The notes under the pieces were generated by a model. That model was not told the DNA's origin and did not search any database. It was given only the letters and a program-made list of their open reading frames with translations. A stretch of 28,520 bases of DNA, taken from NCBI GenBank assembly GCA_900766585.1, contig CAAFVV010000029.1:1-28520 (forward strand), read 5' to 3'. The stretch is from Clostridia bacterium (GTDB taxonomy: Bacteria; Bacillota; Clostridia; Oscillospirales; Acutalibacteraceae). The position numbers and the translations under genes were made by a program. Positions 17,420 through 24,321 of the stretch are shown one piece after another (within the stretch, counting starts at the first letter, position 1; every line of letters begins with the position of its first letter).

Positions 17420-18673
17420 TTACCGCTGCGTCAGCCGAAACAGCCGCCCGTGACCGGCGGAAAGGGTAAAGCTCAGTGAATCCGTCGTGACCGGCGGGGC
17501 ATACACGCCGGTATCCTCGTCAAATGCCTCCGCCGCATAGGGTGCGGCAAGCGAAAGCACGGCATCGCGCGGCGCGGAAAAGCTGAGATTTGACACCATC
17601 AGATAGACCCGCCCCGCGTCGTCGGTCAGCCGCCCGATGACGAGATCGGGCGAAGCGGCAGCGATCACGCCGTCTGCGGTAATATCATCGAGGAAATACA
17701 GCGGCACATAATCCGCTTCCAGTCCGCTGTGATAAATTTTCAGCGGCGTTTTGTCGAGCAGCTCATTGCCGAGACGGCAGATCCTGCCGTTGATCGTGCG
17801 GATCGGCTCATAAAACCGCGCATTCTTCACATAGCCGTCAAACAGCAGCGGACTGGAACAGAAGCAGCTCAACTGCTTCACGCCGTACGCCAGCGCCGCA
17901 TACATCTGCATCTGCACCTTTTCGGGCGTCATCTCCGCGATGGCGTCGTCCGACGCCACGAATTCGCCGTGTCCCTGATAATAAAACCACTGCGGCTTGT
18001 TCAGCTCGAGCGCCCGTTTGCGGCAGTAGCCGAGGTCGCGCCAGAGGTCGCAGTGCCGGATATCCTCGGTACGGCGGTTCATGTAAAATGCATAGTAGTC
18101 CATCGAAAACACGTCGGGATCCACGGTCTCGAGGTAGCCATTGACATAACGGGTGTAGCCGTTGTCCGTCCAGTCGAGCGCAGAGGTATCCTTCCAGGTA
18201 TACACCCCGTAGCTCGGGTAGATTACCGAAAACGCCAGCTTGTCGGGCGCGATTGCGCGGAACAGATCGGTATTCCGGCGGCAGTCGGCAAACGCCGTCG
18301 CCTGCGGCTCATCCCACACATAAAAGCCGAGCACATGGGAAAAGCGGCGGTAATAAGTAACCGCCTCACGCACCGTCTCTTCGCTCGGCAGGCAGCGTCC
18401 GCCTTTAAACGGGCTGTTTTCAAAGCTGCCGCTGCCGACGCCGCCGAAGCAGGGATCCTGCACGATCGACGCCATGCCCGCCTTTTCGCATGCCTCCAGC
18501 GCGGTCGTGACCTGCGCGCGGTCACGGAAGGTGAATTCCACAAGGTTAAAGCCCGCTTCCTTGGTCAGGCGGATAAATTCCTCCGCCTGCGCGGGCGTGG
18601 CATCATGCCGCATGGGGTCAAAGGTGGAAAGATAAAATTTGTCCTGTTTCCAGCGTGTCATCGTGTTACGCAT
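17420..18673 (-). CDS. WDE-motif TIM-barrel-like cytoplasmic protein, paralog B
   Basis: 417 residues with no signal peptide, so probably cytoplasmic. ATG at 18673 with GGGAG 5 bases upstream; an in-frame ATG at 18661 is possible. Motifs shared with the other three: WKQDKFYLSTF, KEAGFNLVE, GFYVWDEP (Glu about 122), YPSYGVYTW, DPDVFSMDYYAFY, CDLWRDLGY, NKPQWFYYQG, QMYAALAYGVKQLS. It is the most divergent copy: DYYAFY replaces DYYPF, and it carries a Cys/Phe-rich SCFCSS strand. The C-terminal domain ends in SAGHGRLFRLTQR rather than PAGxxAxFxLG. Likely intracellular processing of imported oligosaccharide (inference). Confidence 0.85.
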   Translation of the reverse strand: MRNTMTRWKQDKFYLSTFDPMRHDATPAQAEEFIRLTKEAGFNLVEFTFRDRAQVTTALEACEKAGMASIVQDPCFGGVGSGSFENSPFKGGRCLPSEETVREAVTYYRRFSHVLGFYVWDEPQATAFADCRRNTDLFRAIAPDKLAFSVIYPSYGVYTWKDTSALDWTDNGYTRYVNGYLETVDPDVFSMDYYAFYMNRRTEDIRHCDLWRDLGYCRKRALELNKPQWFYYQGHGEFVASDDAIAEMTPEKVQMQMYAALAYGVKQLSCFCSSPLLFDGYVKNARFYEPIRTINGRICRLGNELLDKTPLKIYHSGLEADYVPLYFLDDITADGVIAAASPDLVIGRLTDDAGRVYLMVSNLSFSAPRDAVLSLAAPYAAEAFDEDTGVYAPPVTTDSLSFTLSAGHGRLFRLTQR

Positions 18674-18687
18674 CCTTTCTCCCGGCC

Positions 18688-19926
18688 TCAGCTGAGGATA
18701 AACAGCGCCGCGTCTCCCGCGGGAATGTGCAGGGCGACCGAAGCCGCCCCGTCTGCGACCGGGCAGAGAATATCGGTATCCTGTGCATAGCGCTCGATCC
18801 GGCAGCGGCGGCGCAGCCGCAGCTCACCGGTCAGCGGGCGGCGGTAATCCTTGTTCGCCACCAGCACACACTTTTTCGCGCTGCCGTCGCCGAATACGCC
18901 GACGATCGCGCCTGCCGGCGCATCGGCGATCCACGCCGAATCGGCGGGATCGTCCAGAAAATACGGCTCGCGGTTTTTCGGGTCGATCCCGAAATGATAC
19001 AGCTCCTCGCTCGTTTGATCAAACAGGCGGTCGCCGAGTCGGCGGATACGGGTGTTTGTCTCCCGCACGGCGTCGTAGTCCGCGTATTTTTCGCCCTTGG
19101 CATCAGCTACGCAGTCGATGGAGGCAAAATAGCTCAGGCATTTGACGCCGTAGGCGAGCGCGCAGGTCATCTGCACCAGACGCATGACGTTCGGAAACGG
19201 ATAGAGCGGGTCGCCGTTTCGCGACATAGCGTGCGACTGAAAATACAGCCAAAACGGCTTTCCGGTCTCAAGCGACAGGCTGCGCATCAGCCCTAGGTCG
19301 CGCCAGATGGGGCAGTTGAGCAGATCGGTCCGGTCATAGCCGTGGATCCAGAACGGGTAATAGTCCACGCTGAGCACCGGCGGATCCACTGTCTGCACAA
19401 AGCCGCGGACATAGCGGGCAAACGCACTGTCCTTCCAGTTGTCCGCTCCCTCGCCCTCCCACCAGTAGGCGCCGTAGCTCGGCACCACCAGCGAATAGGC
19501 GAGACGGGCGGGGTCATAGGCGGCAAACCAGTCCTGAATCTCGCGGCAGCGGGGAAAATCCTGCTCGCCCATCTCGTCCCAGACAAAATACCCCTCTAAA
19601 TACCGGTTATTTTTCTGTTCGCTGACGATCTGCGCCACGCCCTCCTCGGTGGCGTGGCACTGATCGCCGATGCCGGAATAGCCCATATCGCCGGTGATAT
19701 TCTGCACCAGATAGGACACGCCCTCCAGCTCACACGCCTGCGCAGCCAGCGCGCCCTCCGCGCGGCTCATGATGGCGTTTTCGATCAGATCGATCCCCGC
19801 CTCCTTGGTCAGGCGGACGATCCTGCGGTAATCCTCGAGCGTATACGGGCGCTCAAGCCCGCCCGCGTCGTGCGGAAGCGCTTTAAAGGTAGAGATAAAA
19901 AAGCGCGGCTGTTTCCATGTCGTCAT
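18688..19926 (-). CDS. WDE-motif TIM-barrel-like cytoplasmic protein, paralog C
   Basis: 412 residues. The ATG at 19926 is preferred, with AAAGGAG about 10 bases upstream; the longer frame upstream is not protein-like. No signal peptide, so predicted cytoplasmic. Shared motifs: RFFISTFKALPH, KEAGIDLIENAIMSRAEG, GYFVWDEMG (Glu about 118), VPSYGAYWW, VLSVDYYPFW, CPIWRDLGLMR, GKPFWLYFQ, ALAYGVKCLSYF, and terminal IPAGDAALFILS. By eye it is closest to paralog D, with which it shares ISTFKALPH and NAIMSRAEG. The gene lies 29 bases after D and 14 bases before B. Function unknown; a glycosidase-like enzyme is the best guess. Confidence 0.85.
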   Translation of the reverse strand: MTTWKQPRFFISTFKALPHDAGGLERPYTLEDYRRIVRLTKEAGIDLIENAIMSRAEGALAAQACELEGVSYLVQNITGDMGYSGIGDQCHATEEGVAQIVSEQKNNRYLEGYFVWDEMGEQDFPRCREIQDWFAAYDPARLAYSLVVPSYGAYWWEGEGADNWKDSAFARYVRGFVQTVDPPVLSVDYYPFWIHGYDRTDLLNCPIWRDLGLMRSLSLETGKPFWLYFQSHAMSRNGDPLYPFPNVMRLVQMTCALAYGVKCLSYFASIDCVADAKGEKYADYDAVRETNTRIRRLGDRLFDQTSEELYHFGIDPKNREPYFLDDPADSAWIADAPAGAIVGVFGDGSAKKCVLVANKDYRRPLTGELRLRRRCRIERYAQDTDILCPVADGAASVALHIPAGDAALFILS

Positions 19927-19955
19927 AGCGGATATTCTCCTTTTTTCGTTGCGGC

Positions 19956-21557
19956 TCAGCCGAGCACGAACACCGCGCACCCGCCCGCCGGGATATCCAG
20001 CGCGACCGACTGCGCCTTGGCGGAGACCTGCGTCGTTTTGCCCGTTTCGGGGTCAAAGCGGGAGATCTTCACCGCCTTGCGCAGCGTCAGCTCGCCGGTG
20101 ATCCCGTTTTTGTAGTCCTTCGAGGACACCACGACATACTTTTTGGCGCTGCCGTCGCCGTGAACGCCGACAACGGTGTTGTCCGGCGCACCCGCGATCC
20201 ACGCGGAACCTTCGACCTTATCCAGATAGTACAGATCGTGGTTGGCTTTTTTGATACCGAAATGGTACAGCTCCTCGCTCGTTTTATCAAACAGCAGATC
20301 ACCGATATTCTGCACGCGGCGGTTGATCGCTTTGATGGCGTCAAAATTTTCGAGCTTGTTGCCCGTCTTATCCGCAATGCAGTCGATGGTGGAGAAATAG
20401 CTCAGGCACTTGACGCCGTAGGCGAGCGCGCAGTACATCTGCGTGGAGATCATCTCCGGGGTAAAGGTGTAGTTGGCGCCCATGCTGTACCCCTGGAAAT
20501 AGAACCAGAACGGCTTGCCGGTCTCGAGCGACTTCTGCCGCATCAGGCCCATATCGCGCCACATCGGGCAGTTGGTCAGATTCGTATTTTCGCCGCCGTG
20601 CTGCTGGAAGGGATAGTAGTCAAAGCTCAGCACGTCGGGGCTGACCTTTTCCACGTATTCGTTGACATACTGGGCATAGATGGCGTTGCGCCAGTTGCCG
20701 TCCGGCGCCGTCCAGCGGTAGGTACCGTAGCTCGGCAGAATCAGAGCAAACGCCAGCGCGGAGCGGTCGTGCTTTTTGAACAGGTCGTTTAATCGGCGCG
20801 CCGTGTCAAACTGATCGCGCGGCACCTCGTCCCAGGTGTAGTAGCCCTCTAAATATTTGTATTTGGCAAGCTCCTCCACCGTCGCCTTGATCAGCGCGTC
20901 ATCAAAGGGGTGGATATTTCCACCCATGCCGGAATAGCCCTTATCCGCCGTGATGTTCTGCGCCAAAAAGCGCATTCCCTCGGCTTCACACGCTTCAAAC
21001 GCCTGCAAACCCTCCGCGCGGCTCATGATTGCATTTTCGACCAGGTTGATACCCGCCTCTTTATTCAGGCGGACAATCTTTTTAAAGGTCTCCAGCGAGG
21101 CGCCGGTCGAATGGGGCAGCGCCTTGAAGGTCGAGATAAAGAACTGCGGCTGTATGTAGCCGTTCGTGGCTTCGCCCGGCTTGCGGGTCGTCCGCCCCGT
21201 CGTCGCGGGAGAGGTCGGCGCAGTCGTGCCGTCCGGCTTTGTCGTCCCGTTCGCCTTGGTCACCGCCGTGGTGCCGAGCGGGCGCTGTGTGCTCGTGCCG
21301 CCGGGCTTTACCGGCGCTTTTGTGCCGCCCGACGACGCGGGATCGTCCGGCGTTACGGATGCGGACGGCTCCGTCGGCTCCGCAGGCTCGCTGCCGGACG
21401 GCTCCGTGCTTTCCTCCGGTGCCGCCGTCGTTGCCGCCGCACTCACATCAGATTCCGGCTTCTGCGGCTCCTCATGGCACCCCGCCAAAACAAGGGACAG
21501 TGTGAAAATCAGGACAAGCAATACTGCCGACCATCGGCGCCCATTTGGATTTTTCAT
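19956..21557 (-). CDS. WDE-motif TIM-barrel-like lipoprotein, paralog D (first gene of the cluster)
   Basis: 533 residues from the ATG at 21557, which follows GGGAGG by 8 bases. Signal peptide with lipobox LVLAGC, then a long Ser/Thr/Pro/Lys linker to about residue 150 (TTGRTTRKPG). The barrel domain has FFISTFKALPH, KEAGINLVENAIMSRAEG, GYYTWDEVP (Glu about 244), LPSYGTYRW, VLSFDYYPFQ (Asp about 313), CPMWRDMGLMR, GKPFWFYFQG, QMYCALAYGVKCLSYFS and the C-terminal end IPAGGCAVFVLG. It is effectively paralog C plus a secretion/anchoring module, suggesting duplication followed by relocation. First gene after the promoter, with a leader of roughly 95 bases. Confidence 0.87.
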   Translation of the reverse strand: MKNPNGRRWSAVLLVLIFTLSLVLAGCHEEPQKPESDVSAAATTAAPEESTEPSGSEPAEPTEPSASVTPDDPASSGGTKAPVKPGGTSTQRPLGTTAVTKANGTTKPDGTTAPTSPATTGRTTRKPGEATNGYIQPQFFISTFKALPHSTGASLETFKKIVRLNKEAGINLVENAIMSRAEGLQAFEACEAEGMRFLAQNITADKGYSGMGGNIHPFDDALIKATVEELAKYKYLEGYYTWDEVPRDQFDTARRLNDLFKKHDRSALAFALILPSYGTYRWTAPDGNWRNAIYAQYVNEYVEKVSPDVLSFDYYPFQQHGGENTNLTNCPMWRDMGLMRQKSLETGKPFWFYFQGYSMGANYTFTPEMISTQMYCALAYGVKCLSYFSTIDCIADKTGNKLENFDAIKAINRRVQNIGDLLFDKTSEELYHFGIKKANHDLYYLDKVEGSAWIAGAPDNTVVGVHGDGSAKKYVVVSSKDYKNGITGELTLRKAVKISRFDPETGKTTQVSAKAQSVALDIPAGGCAVFVLG

Positions 21558-21603
21558 TCCGTTTTCCTCCCAAAAATTCGTCCCGCCGGTTTCCCGAAAA
21601 GGA

Positions 21604-21613
21604 CGGTATACCG
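21604..21613. promoter_or_regulatory. 10-base palindrome in the cluster leader
   Basis: CGGTATACCG is a perfect palindrome about 40 bases downstream of the predicted transcription start and 47 bases upstream of the first start codon. It could be an operator or chance; no regulator can be assigned. Confidence 0.3.
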
Positions 21614-21659
21614 GTAAAGTGCCCAAATGCATATAAACTTCACGACAATTTGCAATAAC

Positions 21660-21688
21660 AGTATACAAATTTCCATATAGACATGCAA
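21660..21688 (-). promoter_or_regulatory. Sigma-A-type promoter of the 14-gene cluster
   Basis: On the minus strand TTGCAT (21688-21683), a 17-base spacer and TATACT (21665-21660). The start point would be near 21653. An imperfect inverted repeat, ATTTG...CAAAT (21648-21670), spans the -10 box and could be an operator. Confidence 0.75.
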
Positions 21689-21711
21689 GGGGATATCCTT
21701 GTTACGATTGT

Positions 21712-21783
21712 GGCGTTTTTTGTCATGGTGTTCTAACCCCTCGGCGTTTTCTCAAAGAATACAGCCAAAACGCCCGAAACGCC
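21712..21783. promoter_or_regulatory. Cluster of four AAACGCC/GGCGTTT heptamers upstream of the cluster promoter
   Basis: GGCGTTT occurs at 21712-21718 and 21743-21749; its complement AAACGCC occurs at 21768-21774 and 21777-21783. The middle pair extends to an 8-base inverted repeat (21743-21750 with 21767-21774). All lie 24-95 bases upstream of the -35 box. They may be activator sites; the inverted pair could alternatively form the 3' hairpin of the DMT transporter transcript, although no T-run follows. Confidence 0.35.
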
Positions 21784-21810
21784 TGTTTTTGTCCGCTTTT
21801 TTGCCGCCGG

Positions 21811-22692
21811 TCAGACGGCGAGGACAAGCAATCCCGCCATAGAGGCAGCGACCGATATCCACCGGCGCTTAGACACCGGCGTGCGGGTGCACAGGGACAG
21901 GAGAGCGGCAAATACGATGGCGGAGCCGGTCGTCAGCGCAAATGAGAGCGACGCCTCCACATGCAGAAGCGCCCACAGCAGTATCCAGTTGGCAGCCAGT
22001 CCGAGCACACCGTTGGCAAGCAGGCTCCCCCATGCCGCGCGGCGTTTTTTTGCTTGTTCAAGCGGCAAAAGCGGCGTGCGGCGGCGCACCGAAAGGAGCA
22101 GCAGACAGAGCACAACGGTGAACAAGCGCGACAGCACCGAATAGCTGCCGGAATCCACCGCGCGATCGGGAAAGGACTGGTGGAGCTTGTTGATCAGCCC
22201 GCCCAGTCCGTTCAGAAAAAATACCGCCAGATCCCAGAAAAGCCCGCGCACCGCCTCCCTGCGTCCCTTTCCCTGCGGCAGCTGCACATTGCAGACGATC
22301 GCCGCCGTCAGCAGCAGGCAGCACAATGCCTTTTGCCAGGTCATCGGCTCATGCCAGAACAGGATCCCCGCCGCAAACGGCACCAGCATCCCGCCCAGCA
22401 TGGAAAACGTCGTAAACACCGTCAGATCCGCCCGCTCCAGCGCCCACAGGCTGCAGAGCACATACAGCATCCCGTTTATGCTGCTCCACAGCGCCACCGC
22501 GCCGGAAAACGGGGTAAATTCCAGTCGGCCGCCCTGCCCGATCCACGCGGCGGCTGCGCCAATCAGGGCTGTCCACAGCGCGAAGCGCAGGGCGGGATCC
22601 GCCCCGCTCCCGCACAGCTGCTGATAGCGCTGATTGGAAAACATCATCAGTGCAAACAGCGCCGATGCCCCGACAATAATTGCCTCATACAT
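21811..22692 (-). CDS. DMT/EamA-family transporter
   Basis: 293 residues from the ATG at 22692, with AGGTGG 6 bases upstream. The frame extends further upstream but that sequence is not protein-like. About ten membrane helices are arranged as two similar halves, from MYEAIIVGASALFALMMFSN through LEFTPFSGAVALWSSINGML, to the last helix WISVAASMAGLLVLAV. Conserved features of drug/metabolite transporters include the helix-end motif ALERADLTVFTTFSMLGGML and FWHEPMTWQKALCCLLL. The substrate cannot be deduced. It is followed by 253 non-coding bases before the transporter cluster, which has its own promoter, so it is probably a separate unit. Confidence 0.85.
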   Translation of the reverse strand: MYEAIIVGASALFALMMFSNQRYQQLCGSGADPALRFALWTALIGAAAAWIGQGGRLEFTPFSGAVALWSSINGMLYVLCSLWALERADLTVFTTFSMLGGMLVPFAAGILFWHEPMTWQKALCCLLLTAAIVCNVQLPQGKGRREAVRGLFWDLAVFFLNGLGGLINKLHQSFPDRAVDSGSYSVLSRLFTVVLCLLLLSVRRRTPLLPLEQAKKRRAAWGSLLANGVLGLAANWILLWALLHVEASLSFALTTGSAIVFAALLSLCTRTPVSKRRWISVAASMAGLLVLAV

Positions 22693-22716
22693 CCGTATCC
22701 ACCTCACCTGCCTCCC

Positions 22717-22745
22717 ATTATGGACGCAGGCGGGGCGTTTGTACA
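22717..22745 (-). promoter_or_regulatory. Possible promoter of the DMT transporter
   Basis: On the minus strand TGTACA, a 17-base spacer and CATAAT, ending about 25 bases before the start codon. The -35 match is weak (four of six). The spacer begins with another AAACGCC heptamer (22734-22740). Confidence 0.4.
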
Positions 22746-22804
22746 TATACGATATTCCGAATCCTTTTGCATGATCCACACATCCCCCGCGGCTTTCGGA
22801 CAAA

Positions 22805-22848
22805 ACAAAGCGGCGGTATGCTTCGGAATCATCCAAAGCATACCGCCG
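22805..22848 (-). terminator. Rho-independent terminator of the abrB-like gene
   Basis: A perfect 13-base stem (22811-22823 with 22836-22848) encloses a 12-base loop. On the minus strand it is followed by CTTTGTTTTG. It begins 20 bases after the abrB-like stop. Confidence 0.8.
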
Positions 22849-22867
22849 TGTCGCTTTTGCCAGAAGA

Positions 22868-23113
22868 TCAGTACCTTCTGCGCAGCTCGTCCACGCAGTT
22901 CGGGCAGACATTATACCCCTTGAAGGTAGAGACGTTGCGGGAATCACCGCAGAAAATGCAGGAGGGCAGATATTTTCTGAGGATAACCGTGTTATCCTCA
23001 GAGAAAATCTCAAGTGCATCTCCTGATTCGACATTGAGTGTGCGCCGCAGTTCCACAGGAATCACAATTCGCCCTAAACTGTCTATGGATCTGACAATAC
23101 CGGTCGCTTTCAC
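22868..23113 (-). CDS. AbrB/SpoVT-type DNA-binding regulator with C-terminal zinc-ribbon-like tail
   Basis: 81 residues from a GTG at 23113; AGGGG lies 9 bases upstream. Residues 1-52 are a classic AbrB swapped-hairpin domain: ATGIVRSIDSLGRIVIPVEL, RRTLNVESGDALEIF. The C-terminal 30 residues contain two CxxC pairs (CIFCGDS...CPNC) that could bind zinc, instead of the usual AbrB multimerisation tail. AbrB-family proteins are transition-state regulators of many genes in spore formers. The gene is monocistronic, with a strong promoter and terminator, and is divergent from spmA. The longer upstream frame is a shadow. Confidence 0.92.
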   Translation of the reverse strand: MKATGIVRSIDSLGRIVIPVELRRTLNVESGDALEIFSEDNTVILRKYLPSCIFCGDSRNVSTFKGYNVCPNCVDELRRRY

Positions 23114-23147
23114 ATGGATTCGCCCCTTTCTGCTATATTGCGAGATA

Positions 23148-23176
23148 ATCATACCATGACAGCCAAATTTTGTCAA
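23148..23176 (-). promoter_or_regulatory. Strong sigma-A promoter of the abrB-like gene
   Basis: On the minus strand TTGACA (23176-23171), a 17-base spacer ending TGG, and TATGAT (23153-23148). This is consensus or near consensus with an extended -10. Start near 23141, leader about 28 bases. Confidence 0.88.
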
Positions 23177-23227
23177 GTATATTCGTCCGCTTTTTTTCAT
23201 ATGAAGAAACGAAGGGAGAGAACGCTC

Positions 23228-23815
23228 ATGCTGAATACGCTGTGGCCGATTTTGCTGGGAATATCCGTCCTTTTCGGCGCGGTAAATGGGCGCATAACGG
23301 AGGTCGGCGACGCGATCTGGCAAAGCGGAAAAGAGGCGTTTTCGCTTGCGGTGACGCTCGGCGGGGCGATGTGTCTCTGGAACGGACTGACCGCCATTGC
23401 CGACGCCGCCGGCGTCACCCGTACGGTGTCGCGGCTGCTGCGCCCGCTCCTGCGGCGGCTGTTTCCGCGGCTGGATCCCGACGGCGAGGCGCTGCAGGCC
23501 ATTGCGCTGAATGTGACCGCCAATCTGCTCGGGCTGGGCAATGCCGCCACGCCGCTCGGGCTGCGCGCCATGGACGCGCTGCGCGGCACCATGCCCGCGC
23601 CCCATACCGCCAGCGATGAAATGGTGACGTTTGTCGTGATGAACACCGCCTCTGTACAGCTGTTTCCCGCCACGGTGATCGCTCTGCGGCAGGCGGCAGG
23701 CTCCGCCGCCCCCGCCGCCGTGCTGCCCGCGGCGCTTGCCGCTTCGTTTGCGGTATTTGCGCTGACGCTGCTTTCGAGCCGGCTGTTCTGCCGGAAAGTG
23801 CAGGTGCCGTCATGA
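23228..23815 (+). CDS. spmA: Spore maturation protein A
   Basis: 195 residues. The ATG at 23228 follows GGGAG by 9 bases; the longer frame upstream overlaps the abrB promoter and is rejected. Membrane protein of the nucleoside-recognition (Gate) family. Diagnostic stretches are MLNTLWPILLGISVLFGAVN, GGAMCLWNGLTAIADAAG, ALNVTANLLGLGNAATPLGL and FVVMNTASVQLFPATVIALR. SpmA acts with SpmB in spore core dehydration in Bacillus. The stop overlaps the spmB start in an ATGA joint. No clear sporulation-sigma promoter was identified in the 114-base divergent gap. Confidence 0.95.
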   Translation: MLNTLWPILLGISVLFGAVNGRITEVGDAIWQSGKEAFSLAVTLGGAMCLWNGLTAIADAAGVTRTVSRLLRPLLRRLFPRLDPDGEALQAIALNVTANLLGLGNAATPLGLRAMDALRGTMPAPHTASDEMVTFVVMNTASVQLFPATVIALRQAAGSAAPAAVLPAALAASFAVFALTLLSSRLFCRKVQVPS

Positions 23816-24321
23816 CGGCATTTCTTGTGCCCTCTCTTGCCGCCGCACTGGCTTTGTATGGGCTGTTTCGCCGCGTGCCGGTATTCGACCGCTTTGTCGA
23901 GGGCGCAAAAGAGGGCGGGCGATCCGCCGTCGCGCTGATCCCCACCCTGATCGGGCTGCTGCTTGCCGTCAACGTCCTGCGCGCCAGCGGTCTGACCGAA
24001 ACGCTCGCGGTGTGGCTCGATCCGCTGACCTCGCGCATCGGCATACCGGGCGAGGTGCTGCCGCTGGCGCTGCTGCGCCCCTTTTCCGGGAGCGGCTCGC
24101 TCGCGCTGCTGCAGGACGGGCTTGCGCGTTTCGGCCCGGATTCGCTCACGGGAAGGATCGCCTGCGTCCTGCAGGCCTCCACCGAGACCACGTTTTATGC
24201 CGTAACGGTATATTATGCCCATGTCGGCGTGACCCACACGCGTCACACGCTTCCGGCTGCTGCGGTCGGCGATCTGTCGGGTGTGTTTTTAGCGGCATTA
24301 GCCGTGCGCCTGCTCAGCTGA
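23812..24321 (+). CDS. spmB: Spore maturation protein B
   Basis: 169 residues, ATG overlapping the spmA stop by 4 bases. Gate-family membrane protein with FDRFVEGAKEGGRSAVALIP, TLIGLLLAVNVLRASG, LLRPFSGSGSLALLQDG and QASTETTFYAVTVYYAHVGV, which are hallmark SpmB segments. It works with SpmA during spore maturation. The last 24 bases overlap the 3' end of the convergent regulator gene, so no terminator fits between them. Confidence 0.95.
   Translation: MTAFLVPSLAAALALYGLFRRVPVFDRFVEGAKEGGRSAVALIPTLIGLLLAVNVLRASGLTETLAVWLDPLTSRIGIPGEVLPLALLRPFSGSGSLALLQDGLARFGPDSLTGRIACVLQASTETTFYAVTVYYAHVGVTHTRHTLPAAAVGDLSGVFLAALAVRLLS

Noticed and set aside
17729..18790. 353-codon plus-strand frame opposite paralog B
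   Set aside because: Antisense shadow: it spans the junction between paralogs B and C and lacks domain features.
22693..23034. N-terminal extension of the DMT transporter
   Set aside because: It would run through the abrB terminator and into abrB on the same strand; the ATG at 22692 gives a standard-length transporter with a ribosome site.
23197..24246. 349-codon minus-strand frame opposite spmA and spmB
   Set aside because: spmA and spmB are clearly recognised; this frame is low-complexity Ala/Arg/Ser-rich shadow.
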